A stretch of 5,278 nt of DNA from Hyphomicrobiales bacterium (GTDB lineage Bacteria; Pseudomonadota; Alphaproteobacteria; Rhizobiales; Xanthobacteraceae). The position numbers were made by a program, and so were the translations under genes. Location: assembly GCA_026400425.1 (NCBI GenBank), contig JAPLPC010000118.1, forward strand, positions 1-5,278, in the 5' to 3' direction. Shown here piece after piece: positions 1-5,278 of the stretch. Under the pieces are notes generated by a model. That model was not told where the DNA came from. It saw only the letters and a program-made list of their open reading frames with translations, and made no database searches. The first letter of the stretch is position 1; every line of letters begins with the position of its first letter.

Positions 1-110
1 ACGACGTCGTGTTCGTCGATGCCATCCCGCACACGGCAACTGGCAAGATCCTGAAAACCGCGCTGCGCGACCAGTTCAAGGAATACAGCCTGCCGACCGC
101 GGCGGCGTAA
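1..110 (+). CDS. AMP-forming acyl-CoA synthetase (fatty acid-CoA ligase), C-terminal fragment
   Basis: This is the 3' end of a gene cut by the left edge; codons are in frame from position 3 and TAA is at 108-110. The 35 visible residues include PHTATGKILKTALRDQF, the C-terminal A10 motif of the ANL adenylating superfamily. The lysine of TGK is the residue that contacts the substrate carboxylate and AMP during adenylation. The known family reaction is ATP-dependent activation of a carboxylic acid to an acyl-adenylate and then to an acyl-CoA thioester in the cytoplasm. The TATGKILKTALRDQF form resembles medium/long-chain or methylthiopropionate-type CoA ligases of Bradyrhizobium relatives, but substrate cannot be told from this tail. 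The gene converges on the GatB/YqeY gene, with a strong hairpin between them. Confidence 0.85.
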   Translation, partial: DVVFVDAIPHTATGKILKTALRDQFKEYSLPTAAA

Positions 111-112
111 TG

Positions 113-151
113 TGTCAGCCTCTCCCCGCTCTGGGCGGGGAGAGGCTGACA
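113..151. terminator. Perfect 17-bp hairpin between convergent genes
   Basis: The arms at 113-129 and 135-151 are perfectly complementary (17 bp, GC-rich, core CCTCTCCCCGC / GCGGGGAGAGG) around the 5-nt loop TCTGG. The hairpin fills the 45-bp gap between the stop of the acyl-CoA ligase (110) and the stop of the convergent GatB/YqeY gene (156), so it can fold in either transcript. Neither side has a T-tract, so it is not a classic intrinsic terminator. It could be a bidirectional terminator, a 3'-end stabiliser, or a copy of a dispersed palindromic repeat of the CTCTCCCCGC type found in Bradyrhizobium relatives. Confidence 0.65.
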
Positions 152-155
152 ACGA

Positions 156-611
156 CTAACCGGTCAGAGCGGCCTTCACCAAGCCGCTGGCTTTGCCGAA
201 ATCCATCTGGCCGGCATACTTCGCTTTGAGCGCTGCGATCACCTTGCCCATGTCCTTCATGCCGGCCGCACCGAGTGCCGTGATCTCGGCAGCGATGGCC
301 GCCTTGGTCTCGTCCTCCGACATCTGCTGCGGCAAATAGGAGGTGATGACGTCAATCTCCTCACGCTCGGCGGCGGCGAGTTCGGCGCGGCCGCCCTTCT
401 CGTACAACTCAACCGACTCCTGACGCTGCTTGATCATCTTCTGCAACAGGCTGAGCAGATCCCCATCTGAGAGCGGCGGCTTGCTCTGGCCGCGGGCCTC
501 GATATCGGCATTCTTGATGGCCGCGTTGACCATGCGCAGCGTCGAGAGCTTGCGCTCCTGCTTCGCCTTCATGGCTTCCTTGACGGCGGTATTAATGCTC
601 TCGCGCAGCAT
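156..611 (-). CDS. GatB/YqeY domain-containing protein
   Basis: A 151-residue, mostly helical cytoplasmic protein matching the stand-alone YqeY family, which resembles the C-terminal tail domain of the GatB subunit of Asp/Glu-tRNA amidotransferase. Recognisable blocks are TLRMVNAAIKN (24-34), a KQRQESVELYEKGGR segment (61-75), SYLPQQMSEDE (91-101), MGKVIAALK (121-129) and DFGKASGLVKAAL (137-149). Length agrees with the family (about 150 aa). The open frame continues 27 codons upstream, but the extension is arginine-rich and unlike the family; the ATG at 609-611 follows AAGGAG at 6-nt spacing, so I take that start. The family's role is poorly defined: the GatB tail helps contact tRNA, but a stand-alone YqeY lacks the amidotransferase catalytic part. 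The glycosyltransferase lies 107 bp upstream on the same strand, and I see no convincing promoter in that gap. Confidence 0.9.
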   Translation of the reverse strand: MLRESINTAVKEAMKAKQERKLSTLRMVNAAIKNADIEARGQSKPPLSDGDLLSLLQKMIKQRQESVELYEKGGRAELAAAEREEIDVITSYLPQQMSEDETKAAIAAEITALGAAGMKDMGKVIAALKAKYAGQMDFGKASGLVKAALTG

Positions 612-617
612 GTGCGT

Positions 618-623
618 CTCCTT
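618..623 (-). promoter_or_regulatory. Shine-Dalgarno sequence of the GatB/YqeY gene
   Basis: AAGGAG on the minus strand, 6 nt upstream of the ATG at 609-611. It decides the start: the upstream in-frame alternative near 692 has no comparable site and would add a non-family N-terminus. Confidence 0.75.
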
Positions 624-718
624 GTCGGCGTCCGCTCTGCGGCGCCTGAATTCTGTCGGTGACGATCTAAGCGCTTTGCCGGGAAGGCACAACCAACCCT
701 GCCAAACGCAGGCCGGGC

Positions 719-2342
719 CTATTGCGCCGGGCCGCGGCGGCTGGAGGAGAATTCCTCCGCCAGGTCGGCCTGCGGGCCGGGACCGCCACTATCGCCGTAG
801 GGCGGCACCATCAATGCGGCGATGGCAGCCGGTTTACCCGGTCGCCCCCACAAAGTCGGTCGCACGTCGAAGCGGATTCGAATGTGATCGGGACCAAGTG
901 CCGCCACGCGGTCTAACCACGCGACACATGTGGCATCATCGGCGAAACAAACGCCGACCCAGCCGCGCGCCAGCGTCTGCGGTCGCGGCATTCCCCAGGC
1001 ATACTGATACTGGAACGGACGGCTGTAACGCGGATGATCGGGGCTATAAAACGCGGCCGCGAAAGCAAGACCGTCATCGCCGCTGACCTGCGCCATCGGC
1101 TGCTTCGTCGCCTCATGCCAGCGCTTGGTCAGTTCGGTCACCGCGAGGCGATAATAGGTGCGCTCGTTGGCGGCGCTGCCGTTGCGATAGATCGCATGGA
1201 TGGGCGCGGCCACCGTGATGGCGATCAGCGCGATCCCGATCACACAGGTGGCGAGGTTGACCACGAAGAAACGCTCCAGCGTGAAGCTGGCGCCGCACAC
1301 GATCAGCACCACAGGCAGGAACAGACCCTGGGCCGCCCACAGCGATGGCATGTTGGTGCCGAGCGCCATGGCCGTGATCGGCGGCAGCACCACCGTGCCG
1401 ACGAACACCCAGAACAGCAGCAACAACCCCGGCGGCATGGCGCGGAAATCGGCGAAGAACCACTTCAACCGACGCCCGGCCGCCAGCGTCCAAATGATCG
1501 TCGGGATCGCGAGCGCAGCCCCGATGCCGAGCAGGAACATGGTCGCTTCGCCGACCGAATGGTCGATCCCGAAACCGCCCTGTTGCTTGAGCGGATAGGT
1601 CAGCGTGGCGCCGTCATGCATCGCCTGCCAGTGCAGGTGCGGCCCGAGCGCGACAAGCCCGACCAGCGTCGATACCCACGGTGCCCACGACTTGAAGTAG
1701 GCTGCGCGCTGCGGATGCGCAAAGGTGGCGAGCGCAAAGCTTGCGATCAGGAACACGGAGTAATATTTCCCGAGCATCGCCAGCGCAGCCAATACGCCCG
1801 TGGCGATCGACCAGCCGATCTGCCGTGTCTCGAACGAACGCAGGTGGCAGTAGGTGGCCAGCGGCCAGATGGCCAACAGCACCGTATTGGCATTGAACCG
1901 CTGGGCATAGAATTGATAGACCGGCGTCAGCATCAGCAGCATCAGCACGACGGCGCGGGAATCGCCGCGCACGAAGCGCCGCGCGATCAGGTCCACGGCG
2001 AACAGCGCCGCCGCCGCATTGGTCATGGACAGCAGCTGGAACGACCAGTCGGTCAACGGGAACACCCGCGTCCATAGCCATGCCACCCAGTCCATCAATG
2101 GCGGATGCTTGGGATTGCCCCAGGCGAAATCGCGCCCGAGCGACCAGGTTTCCAGCGCGTCGGCGCGGAGGTCGCCGCTCTGACAGGCGATGAGGAGGAA
2201 CAGCCACCAGGCTGGCTGCAATGAGCAGCGGGATCGACCAGCCGTTTTCGATGCCGTCGAGCCAGGTCCAAAACGGGCGACGCCAGCGCGCGGGCGCGGC
2301 GTCTGAGCGCGCTGCCTTGGCGGCGAAATAATCGAGCTGCAC
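719..2342 (-). pseudogene. ArnT/PMT-like GT39 family membrane glycosyltransferase, frameshifted near the N-terminus
   Basis: The frame ending at TAG (719-721) encodes a polytopic membrane protein with about ten hydrophobic segments and a C-terminal soluble domain of roughly 130 residues. After the first membrane segment comes GDLRADALETWSLGRDF followed by GNPKHPPLMDW. This acidic first extracytoplasmic loop with HPPL is typical of GT39/PMT_2-type enzymes, which transfer sugars from polyprenyl-phosphate donors to lipids or proteins at the periplasmic face of the inner membrane. The natural N-terminus is in another frame: a GTG at 2340-2342 begins MQLDYFAAKAARSD and runs through WTWLDGIENGWSIPLL into the first membrane helix. 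The reading must move to the main frame between about 2225 and 2190, equivalent to one extra base or two missing bases. Joined, the product is about 540 aa, a normal family length. The main frame upstream of 2212 opens at a TTG (2437) but is Arg/Ser/Pro-rich and looks non-coding. Acceptor and sugar are unknown. Either a real mutation or a sequencing error could explain the shift. Confidence 0.75.
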
Positions 2343-2429
2343 GGAAATGTCCGGAAATACCCAGTTTGGGGGTTGCTAGCCTCGAATCGCCTAGTCAGCA
2401 AGCAATCTTCGTGCGCTTTCGGCAATCGA

Positions 2430-2490
2430 CCCCGCAAATATATTGTTTCCGCGTCTCAGGCCCGGAAAGGCCGGATCGCGATTTGCGGGG
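2430..2490. repeat. Long-range inverted repeat in the glycosyltransferase-carA divergent region
   Basis: Perfect 10-bp arms, CCCCGCAAAT (2430-2439) and ATTTGCGGGG (2481-2490), are separated by 41 bp. The interval contains a small inner GC hairpin (2462-2465 with 2471-2474) and an AT-rich patch with TATATT at 2439-2444, close to a -10 hexamer. No good -35 accompanies it on either strand. Depending on the true transcription start, this could be a leader RNA structure of carA, a paired operator around a promoter, or a chance repeat. Confidence 0.4.
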
Positions 2491-2520
2491 GGCCGAGACT
2501 GTGAAATTAGCTGTCCGGCT

Positions 2521-2549
2521 TTGACGCCGCCGAGCGGCAGGACTATGTA
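2521..2549 (+). promoter_or_regulatory. Candidate sigma-70-type promoter for carA
   Basis: TTGACG (2521-2526, five of six to the -35 consensus and common in alphaproteobacteria) lies 17 bp from TATGTA (2544-2549, a weak -10). Transcription would start at about 2556-2558, at or next to the carA ATG, implying a nearly leaderless mRNA. The -10 is poor, so this is tentative. Confidence 0.3.
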
Positions 2550-2554
2550 GTCCT
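2539..2554 (+). promoter_or_regulatory. Inverted repeat immediately upstream of the carA start
   Basis: AGGACTA (2539-2545), spacer TG, TAGTCCT (2548-2554): perfect 7-bp arms ending three bases before the ATG. It overlaps the candidate -10 box and the only purine-rich stretch (AGGA, 2539-2542) that could serve as a ribosome binding site. It may act as an operator or as an RNA hairpin that hides the start; function is inferred from position only. Confidence 0.35.
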
Positions 2555-2557
2555 CTC

Positions 2558-3748
2558 ATGACCTCCACAGAAACATCCTCAGCCTGGCCGGACCATAAAC
2601 CGACCGCGCTCCTCGTGCTCGCCGATGGCACCGTGCTGGAAGGCTTCGGCCTCGGCGCGGAAGGCCAGGCCGTCGGTGAAGTCTGCTTCAACACGGCGAT
2701 GACCGGCTATGAAGAGATCCTCACCGATCCCTCTTATGCCGGCCAGCTCATCACCTTCACCTTCCCGCATATCGGCAACGTCGGCACCAACGACGAGGAT
2801 ATCGAGACGGTCAACATGGCGGCGACGCCCGGTGCGCGCGGCGTGATCCTGCGCTCGGCGATCACCGATCCGTCGAACTTCCGCTCGTCGCGCCATCTCG
2901 ACGCCTGGCTCAAGGCCCGCGGCATCATCGGCATTTCCGGCATCGATACCCGCGCCCTCACGGCGCTGATCCGCACCAAGGGCATGCCGAACGCCGTCAT
3001 CGCGCATGCGAGGAACGGCCAGTTCGATCTGCACGGGCTGAAGGAAGAAGCGCGCGAATGGCCCGGCCTCGAAGGCATGGACCTGGTGCCGATGGTCACT
3101 TCCGGCCAGCGCTTTACCTGGGACGAGAAGCCTTGGGTCTGGAACGAAGGCTATAGCCGCCAGGACAAGCCGGAATTCAACGTGGTCGCCATCGATTACG
3201 GCATCAAGCGCAACATCCTGCGCCTGCTCGCCGGCGAAGGCTGCAAGATCACGGTGGTGCCTGCCACCACGTCGGCCGAAGACATTCTGGCGCTGAAGCC
3301 GGATGGCGTGTTCCTGTCGAACGGCCCGGGCGACCCGGCCGAAACCGGCAAATATGCCGTGCCGGTCATCAAGCAGGTGATCGATTCCGGCCTGCCGACT
3401 TTCGGCATTTGCCTCGGTCACCAGATGCTCGGCCTTGCGGTCGGCGCCAAGACCAAGAAGATGCATCAAGGCCATCATGGCGCCAATCATCCGGTCAAGG
3501 ATGAGACCACCGGCAAGGTGGAAATTACCTCGATGAATCACGGATTTGCGGTGGACGAGGCAACGCTGCCAGCGGGCGCCAAGCAGACCCATATCTCGCT
3601 GTTCGATGGTTCGAATTGCGGCATCGAACTCGACGGCAAGCCGGTGTTCTCGGTGCAGTATCACCCGGAAGCGTCGCCGGGACCGCGAGATTCGCACTAC
3701 CTGTTCAGGCGGTTCGCCGATCTGATGCGGGCGAAGAAGGCCTCGTAA
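2558..3748 (+). CDS. carA: Carbamoyl-phosphate synthase small subunit (glutamine-hydrolysing)
   Basis: A complete 396-residue CarA. The enzyme hydrolyses glutamine and channels ammonia to CarB, which makes carbamoyl phosphate for pyrimidine and arginine synthesis in the cytoplasm. The N-terminal small-chain domain (about 16-150) contains GEVCFNTAMTGYEEILTDPS and GIDTRALTALIR. The C-terminal class I glutamine amidotransferase domain (about 205-390) contains FLSNGPGDP, the nucleophile elbow FGICLGHQ with Cys285, and QYHPEASPGP with His369 and Glu371. The Cys-His spacing of 84 equals that of E. coli CarA (C269/H353), so the catalytic triad is intact. The ATG at 2558 gives a family-like N-terminus, but no Shine-Dalgarno sequence sits at normal distance and a 7-bp inverted repeat lies just upstream. 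The gene is divergent from the glycosyltransferase and is followed by a hairpin at 3777. carB is not in the window, so the two are not adjacent here. Confidence 0.97.
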   Translation: MTSTETSSAWPDHKPTALLVLADGTVLEGFGLGAEGQAVGEVCFNTAMTGYEEILTDPSYAGQLITFTFPHIGNVGTNDEDIETVNMAATPGARGVILRSAITDPSNFRSSRHLDAWLKARGIIGISGIDTRALTALIRTKGMPNAVIAHARNGQFDLHGLKEEAREWPGLEGMDLVPMVTSGQRFTWDEKPWVWNEGYSRQDKPEFNVVAIDYGIKRNILRLLAGEGCKITVVPATTSAEDILALKPDGVFLSNGPGDPAETGKYAVPVIKQVIDSGLPTFGICLGHQMLGLAVGAKTKKMHQGHHGANHPVKDETTGKVEITSMNHGFAVDEATLPAGAKQTHISLFDGSNCGIELDGKPVFSVQYHPEASPGPRDSHYLFRRFADLMRAKKAS

Positions 3749-3776
3749 GGCGCTTCGGACATGTCCAGACGTCGTC

Positions 3777-3806
3777 ATGGCCGGCTTGTCCGGCCATTGT
3801 CGTTTT
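3777..3806 (+). terminator. Terminator-like hairpin downstream of carA
   Basis: ATGGCCGG (3777-3784), loop CTTGT, CCGGCCAT (3790-3797): a perfect 8-bp GC-rich stem starting 28 nt after the carA stop, followed by TGTCGTTTT. The T-run is interrupted, so termination is probable rather than certain. The sequence also resembles a palindrome I recall as common between genes in Bradyrhizobium relatives, so it may be a dispersed repeat that serves as a terminator. Confidence 0.55.
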
Positions 3807-3832
3807 GATCGTCGTAATTTTGATCGCCGTAA
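3803..3832 (+). repeat. 15-bp tandem duplication
   Basis: TTTTGATCGTCGTAA (3803-3817) is followed directly by TTTTGATCGCCGTAA (3818-3832), identical at 14 of 15 positions (T at 3812, C at 3827). It lies between the carA hairpin and the palindromic repeat and looks like a small recent tandem duplication. No function is apparent. Confidence 0.7.
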
Positions 3833-3837
3833 ACTGC

Positions 3838-3920
3838 AGGGTGGGCAAAGCGCAGCGTGCCCACCGCACCTCCATCGAGAGCAGATGGTGGGCACGGCGT
3901 AACGGCGCCTTTCCCACCCT
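3838..3920. repeat. Palindromic intergenic repeat (83 bp, imperfect hairpin)
   Basis: The left arm (3838-3865) begins AGGGTGGGCAAAG and ends CGTGCCCACC. The right arm (3887-3920) is its imperfect reverse complement, beginning GGTGGGCACG and ending CTTTCCCACCCT. A short inner stem (CCATC 3872-3876 with GATGG 3884-3888) closes the middle. Translated, it gives VGKAQRAH and RWWARRNGAF, strings I recall recurring in spurious ORFs of Bradyrhizobium relatives, so I infer a dispersed repeat copy. It sits 11 bp beyond the dps stop codon and after carA, where it could also limit read-through from either side. Confidence 0.6.
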
Positions 3921-3931
3921 ACATATCAACC

Positions 3932-4450
3932 TTACTTCTCGTTCGCGCCTTCCTGACGGCTGGCTTCGAACAGGAACCAAGTGCGACGCCCTGTTTCGTC
4001 GATGTAGTTCTCCAGCAGGCTGGCGCTGGCGATATCCTTGGCGTCGTCGCAAACTTCATGCGCCTTGCGCATCGCGGCGGCCATCTTCTTGTTGTCTTCC
4101 ATCAGTTCATGCAGCATCTCGATCGGCGGCACGTACTCTTCGTTGTTGTCCTTGATCGACTGCACCTTGGCGATCTCGCCGATCGAATGCAGCGTGCGGC
4201 CGCCGATCTTGCGCACGCGCTCGGCGAGCGGATCGGTGGTCGCGAAGATCTGGTCCGACTGCTCGTCGAGCATCAGGTGATAATCGCGGAAGTGACGACC
4301 CGAGATGTGCCAGTGAAAGTTCTTGGTCTTTAGATAAAGCGCGAACGCATCGGCGAGCAGTCCGTTGAGTGCCTTGGTGACCTTTTCGACGCCGTCGGCT
4401 GCGAGATCGGTCGGGGTATTCAGATCAGCGGCGATTTTAGATTTGCTCAC
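3932..4450 (-). CDS. dps: Dps family DNA-binding ferritin-like protein
   Basis: Dps proteins form dodecamers that oxidise ferrous iron with hydrogen peroxide, store it as ferric mineral and, in many species, bind DNA, protecting the chromosome in stress and stationary phase. The intersubunit ferroxidase residues are all present. Numbered from the upstream ATG (4477) they are His55, His67, Asp71, Asp82 and Glu86, with exactly the spacing of E. coli Dps (H51, H63, D67, D78, E82), inside KNFHWHISGRHFRDYH and TTDPLAERVRKIGG. The lysine-containing N-terminal tail could contact DNA. I prefer the GTG at 4448-4450 (172 aa, MSKSKIAADLNTP) because it has AGAGG 8 nt upstream and matches the family start I remember. 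The alternative ATG at 4475-4477 gives 181 aa. The gene is convergent with carA, and an EcfG-type promoter lies upstream, fitting general stress control. Confidence 0.93.
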   Translation of the reverse strand: MSKSKIAADLNTPTDLAADGVEKVTKALNGLLADAFALYLKTKNFHWHISGRHFRDYHLMLDEQSDQIFATTDPLAERVRKIGGRTLHSIGEIAKVQSIKDNNEEYVPPIEMLHELMEDNKKMAAAMRKAHEVCDDAKDIASASLLENYIDETGRRTWFLFEASRQEGANEK

Positions 4451-4458
4451 GTGCAGTA

Positions 4459-4463
4459 CCTCT
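4459..4463 (-). promoter_or_regulatory. Shine-Dalgarno sequence supporting the GTG start of dps
   Basis: AGAGG on the minus strand, 8 nt upstream of the GTG at 4448-4450. It favours the 172-residue Dps over the 181-residue form from the ATG at 4475-4477, which has only a weak AGG upstream. Confidence 0.5.
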
Positions 4464-4625
4464 GTGAACGCGGTCATTACGACCTGGTGTCAATTGGGTT
4501 TGTTCTTGGACTATCTTGCAACAACGATCCGTTTTGATCGTCCGTGCTGTCGATTGCTCGAGCGTTCGATAGACTCGTTGGGCAAAAAGCGTTTCCAAGC
4601 CATCAAGAACGCTCTAGATGAGTTG

Positions 4626-4650
4626 AACGCGGAACAAACATAAGGGTTCC
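4626..4650 (-). promoter_or_regulatory. EcfG-type general stress response promoter for dps
   Basis: Read on the minus strand, GGAAC (4646-4650) is followed by exactly 16 bp and then CGTT (4626-4629). This is the full GGAAC-N16/17-CGTT consensus for the alphaproteobacterial general stress sigma factor EcfG. It points at dps, a typical member of that regulon. Transcription would start near 4618, giving a leader of roughly 140-170 nt. An additional proximal promoter for basal expression is possible, but I see no good sigma-70 pair. Confidence 0.6.
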
Positions 4651-4683
4651 CAACCTGGGAACAAGAACGGGGCGAGCGGTTGC

Positions 4684-5278
4684 ATGGAAGATTGGATCGA
4701 TTATTACGATTCCACCCACACGATTTACGCCAGCAAACTCCACCGTGACGTCCATTTCGAACTGATTGCCCGCGATATCATCGGATATATCCCGACCAAG
4801 GACGCCACTGTCCTCGACTATGCCTGCGGCGAAGCTCTGTCGGCGAGCAAGGTGACCGAAGCCTGCGTCAGGCTCATTCTGGCAGAGCCGGCCCCCACGG
4901 TTCGCAGCCGGGTGGCGATGCGCTGGGCCGCCAATCCGAAGATTGCCGTGCACTCGCTCGATGAGTTGCGCGACCTGCCCGCGGCGTCGGTGGATCTCGC
5001 GGTGATGAACTCCGTCGCTCAATATATGACTCCGGCCCAGCTCGCAGACGCCTTCGCCGTGGTGAAGCGACTGCTCAAGCCTGACGGCCGACTGGTCATC
5101 GGCGATATCCTGCCACCGAATCTCGGCATGATGACCGATGTGATGGCGCTGCTGAGACTTGGCGCCAAACATGGATTTCTGTGGGACGCGCTGATCAGCC
5201 TGGCAAAAACCGCGCTTTCGGACTACCGACAGCTGCGGACCACGTTGGGCTTGCAACATTACAGCGAGCCCGACATGC
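4684..5278 (+). CDS. Class I SAM-dependent methyltransferase, 3' end outside window
   Basis: An open frame from ATG 4684 runs without a stop to the window edge (198 codons). It begins MEDWIDYYDSTHTIYASK and shows a Rossmann-type methyltransferase layout. Motif I is VLDYACGEA (43-51). A strand, LILAEP, ends in Glu68, the acidic residue expected to bind the SAM ribose. SVDLAVMNSVAQYM (102-115) is the motif IV region, and LLKPDGRLVIGD (130-141) is the strand typical after it. Motif I has alanine in place of the last glycine of the usual GxG, a tolerated variation. Family knowledge supports methyl transfer from S-adenosylmethionine in the cytoplasm; the substrate cannot be told. No strong Shine-Dalgarno is present (GGGGCGAG is the best candidate). 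The gene is divergent from dps and shares a 200-bp upstream region with it. Confidence 0.85.
   Translation, partial: MEDWIDYYDSTHTIYASKLHRDVHFELIARDIIGYIPTKDATVLDYACGEALSASKVTEACVRLILAEPAPTVRSRVAMRWAANPKIAVHSLDELRDLPAASVDLAVMNSVAQYMTPAQLADAFAVVKRLLKPDGRLVIGDILPPNLGMMTDVMALLRLGAKHGFLWDALISLAKTALSDYRQLRTTLGLQHYSEPDM

Noticed and set aside
1034..2077. A 347-codon open frame on the plus strand opposite the glycosyltransferase.
   Set aside because: Its composition is dominated by Arg, Gln, His and Pro with no hydrophobic core or motif. The opposite strand encodes clear membrane helices and the HPPL loop.
1614..2200. Continuation of the GTG 2342 frame as a 242-residue protein of its own.
   Set aside because: Only the first 46 or so residues look real. 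After about 2202 it becomes Arg/Ala-rich shadow sequence, while the neighbouring frame carries the family motifs.
3757..3766. GGACATGTCC, a perfect 10-bp palindrome just after the carA stop.
   Set aside because: Several perfect 10-bp palindromes are expected by chance in a window this size, and it has no loop or T-tract to make it a terminator.
2579..3895. A 438-codon open frame on the minus strand opposite carA.
   Set aside because: It lies antisense to a complete, motif-rich CarA. Its translation is rich in Arg, His and Gly without recognisable motifs, as expected for a shadow frame in GC-rich DNA.
3616..4155. A plus-strand open frame running from inside carA through the intergenic repeats.
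   Set aside because: It starts out of frame within carA, crosses the carA hairpin and the palindromic repeat, and ends antisense to dps; no conserved protein sequence is visible.
4603..5259. A 218-codon open frame on the minus strand at the right end.
   Set aside because: The plus strand encodes a methyltransferase with motif I and later motifs in order; the minus frame is its shadow.
1..5278. tRNA or rRNA genes, CRISPR arrays, transposase genes or attachment sites.
   Set aside because: I looked for cloverleaf-like arms, regularly spaced repeats and transposase motifs on both strands and found none.

Overview
The window looks like chromosomal DNA of an alphaproteobacterium of the Bradyrhizobium / Rhodopseudomonas / Afipia group (Nitrobacteraceae). 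The basis is high GC, CarA, Dps and acyl-CoA ligase sequences of the type I recall from that group, an exact EcfG-type (general stress response) promoter, and intergenic hairpin repeats of a style common in those genomes. The assignment comes from memory of these families, not from a search.

Layout, left to right. (1) Positions 1-110 hold the last 35 codons of an AMP-forming acyl-CoA ligase (+). A perfect 17-bp hairpin (113-151) separates it from a convergent GatB/YqeY-domain gene (156-611, -). (2) Upstream of that gene, on the same strand, is a membrane glycosyltransferase of the ArnT/PMT-like GT39 class (719-2342, -). Its N-terminus and its body lie in different frames, so it carries a frameshift near 2190-2225 and is a pseudogene or contains a sequence error. 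(3) A 215-bp divergent region (2343-2557) holds two inverted repeats and a candidate promoter, and leads into carA (2558-3748, +), a complete carbamoyl-phosphate synthase small subunit. (4) The 183 bp after carA hold a terminator-like hairpin, a 15-bp tandem duplication and an 83-bp palindromic repeat. (5) dps follows (3932-4450, -), with an intact ferroxidase centre and an exact GGAAC-N16-CGTT promoter about 175 bp upstream of its start. (6) The window ends inside a class I SAM-dependent methyltransferase (4684-5278, +).

The genes are mostly unrelated housekeeping or stress functions: pyrimidine/arginine precursor synthesis (carA), iron and oxidative stress protection (dps), fatty acid activation (acyl-CoA ligase) and envelope glycosylation (GT39 gene). 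They do not form one pathway, and I see no novel multi-gene system. The points most worth a second look are the glycosyltransferase frameshift, the EcfG promoter for dps, and the carA start region, where a promoter-like sequence, an inverted repeat and the lack of a well-placed Shine-Dalgarno sequence coincide.
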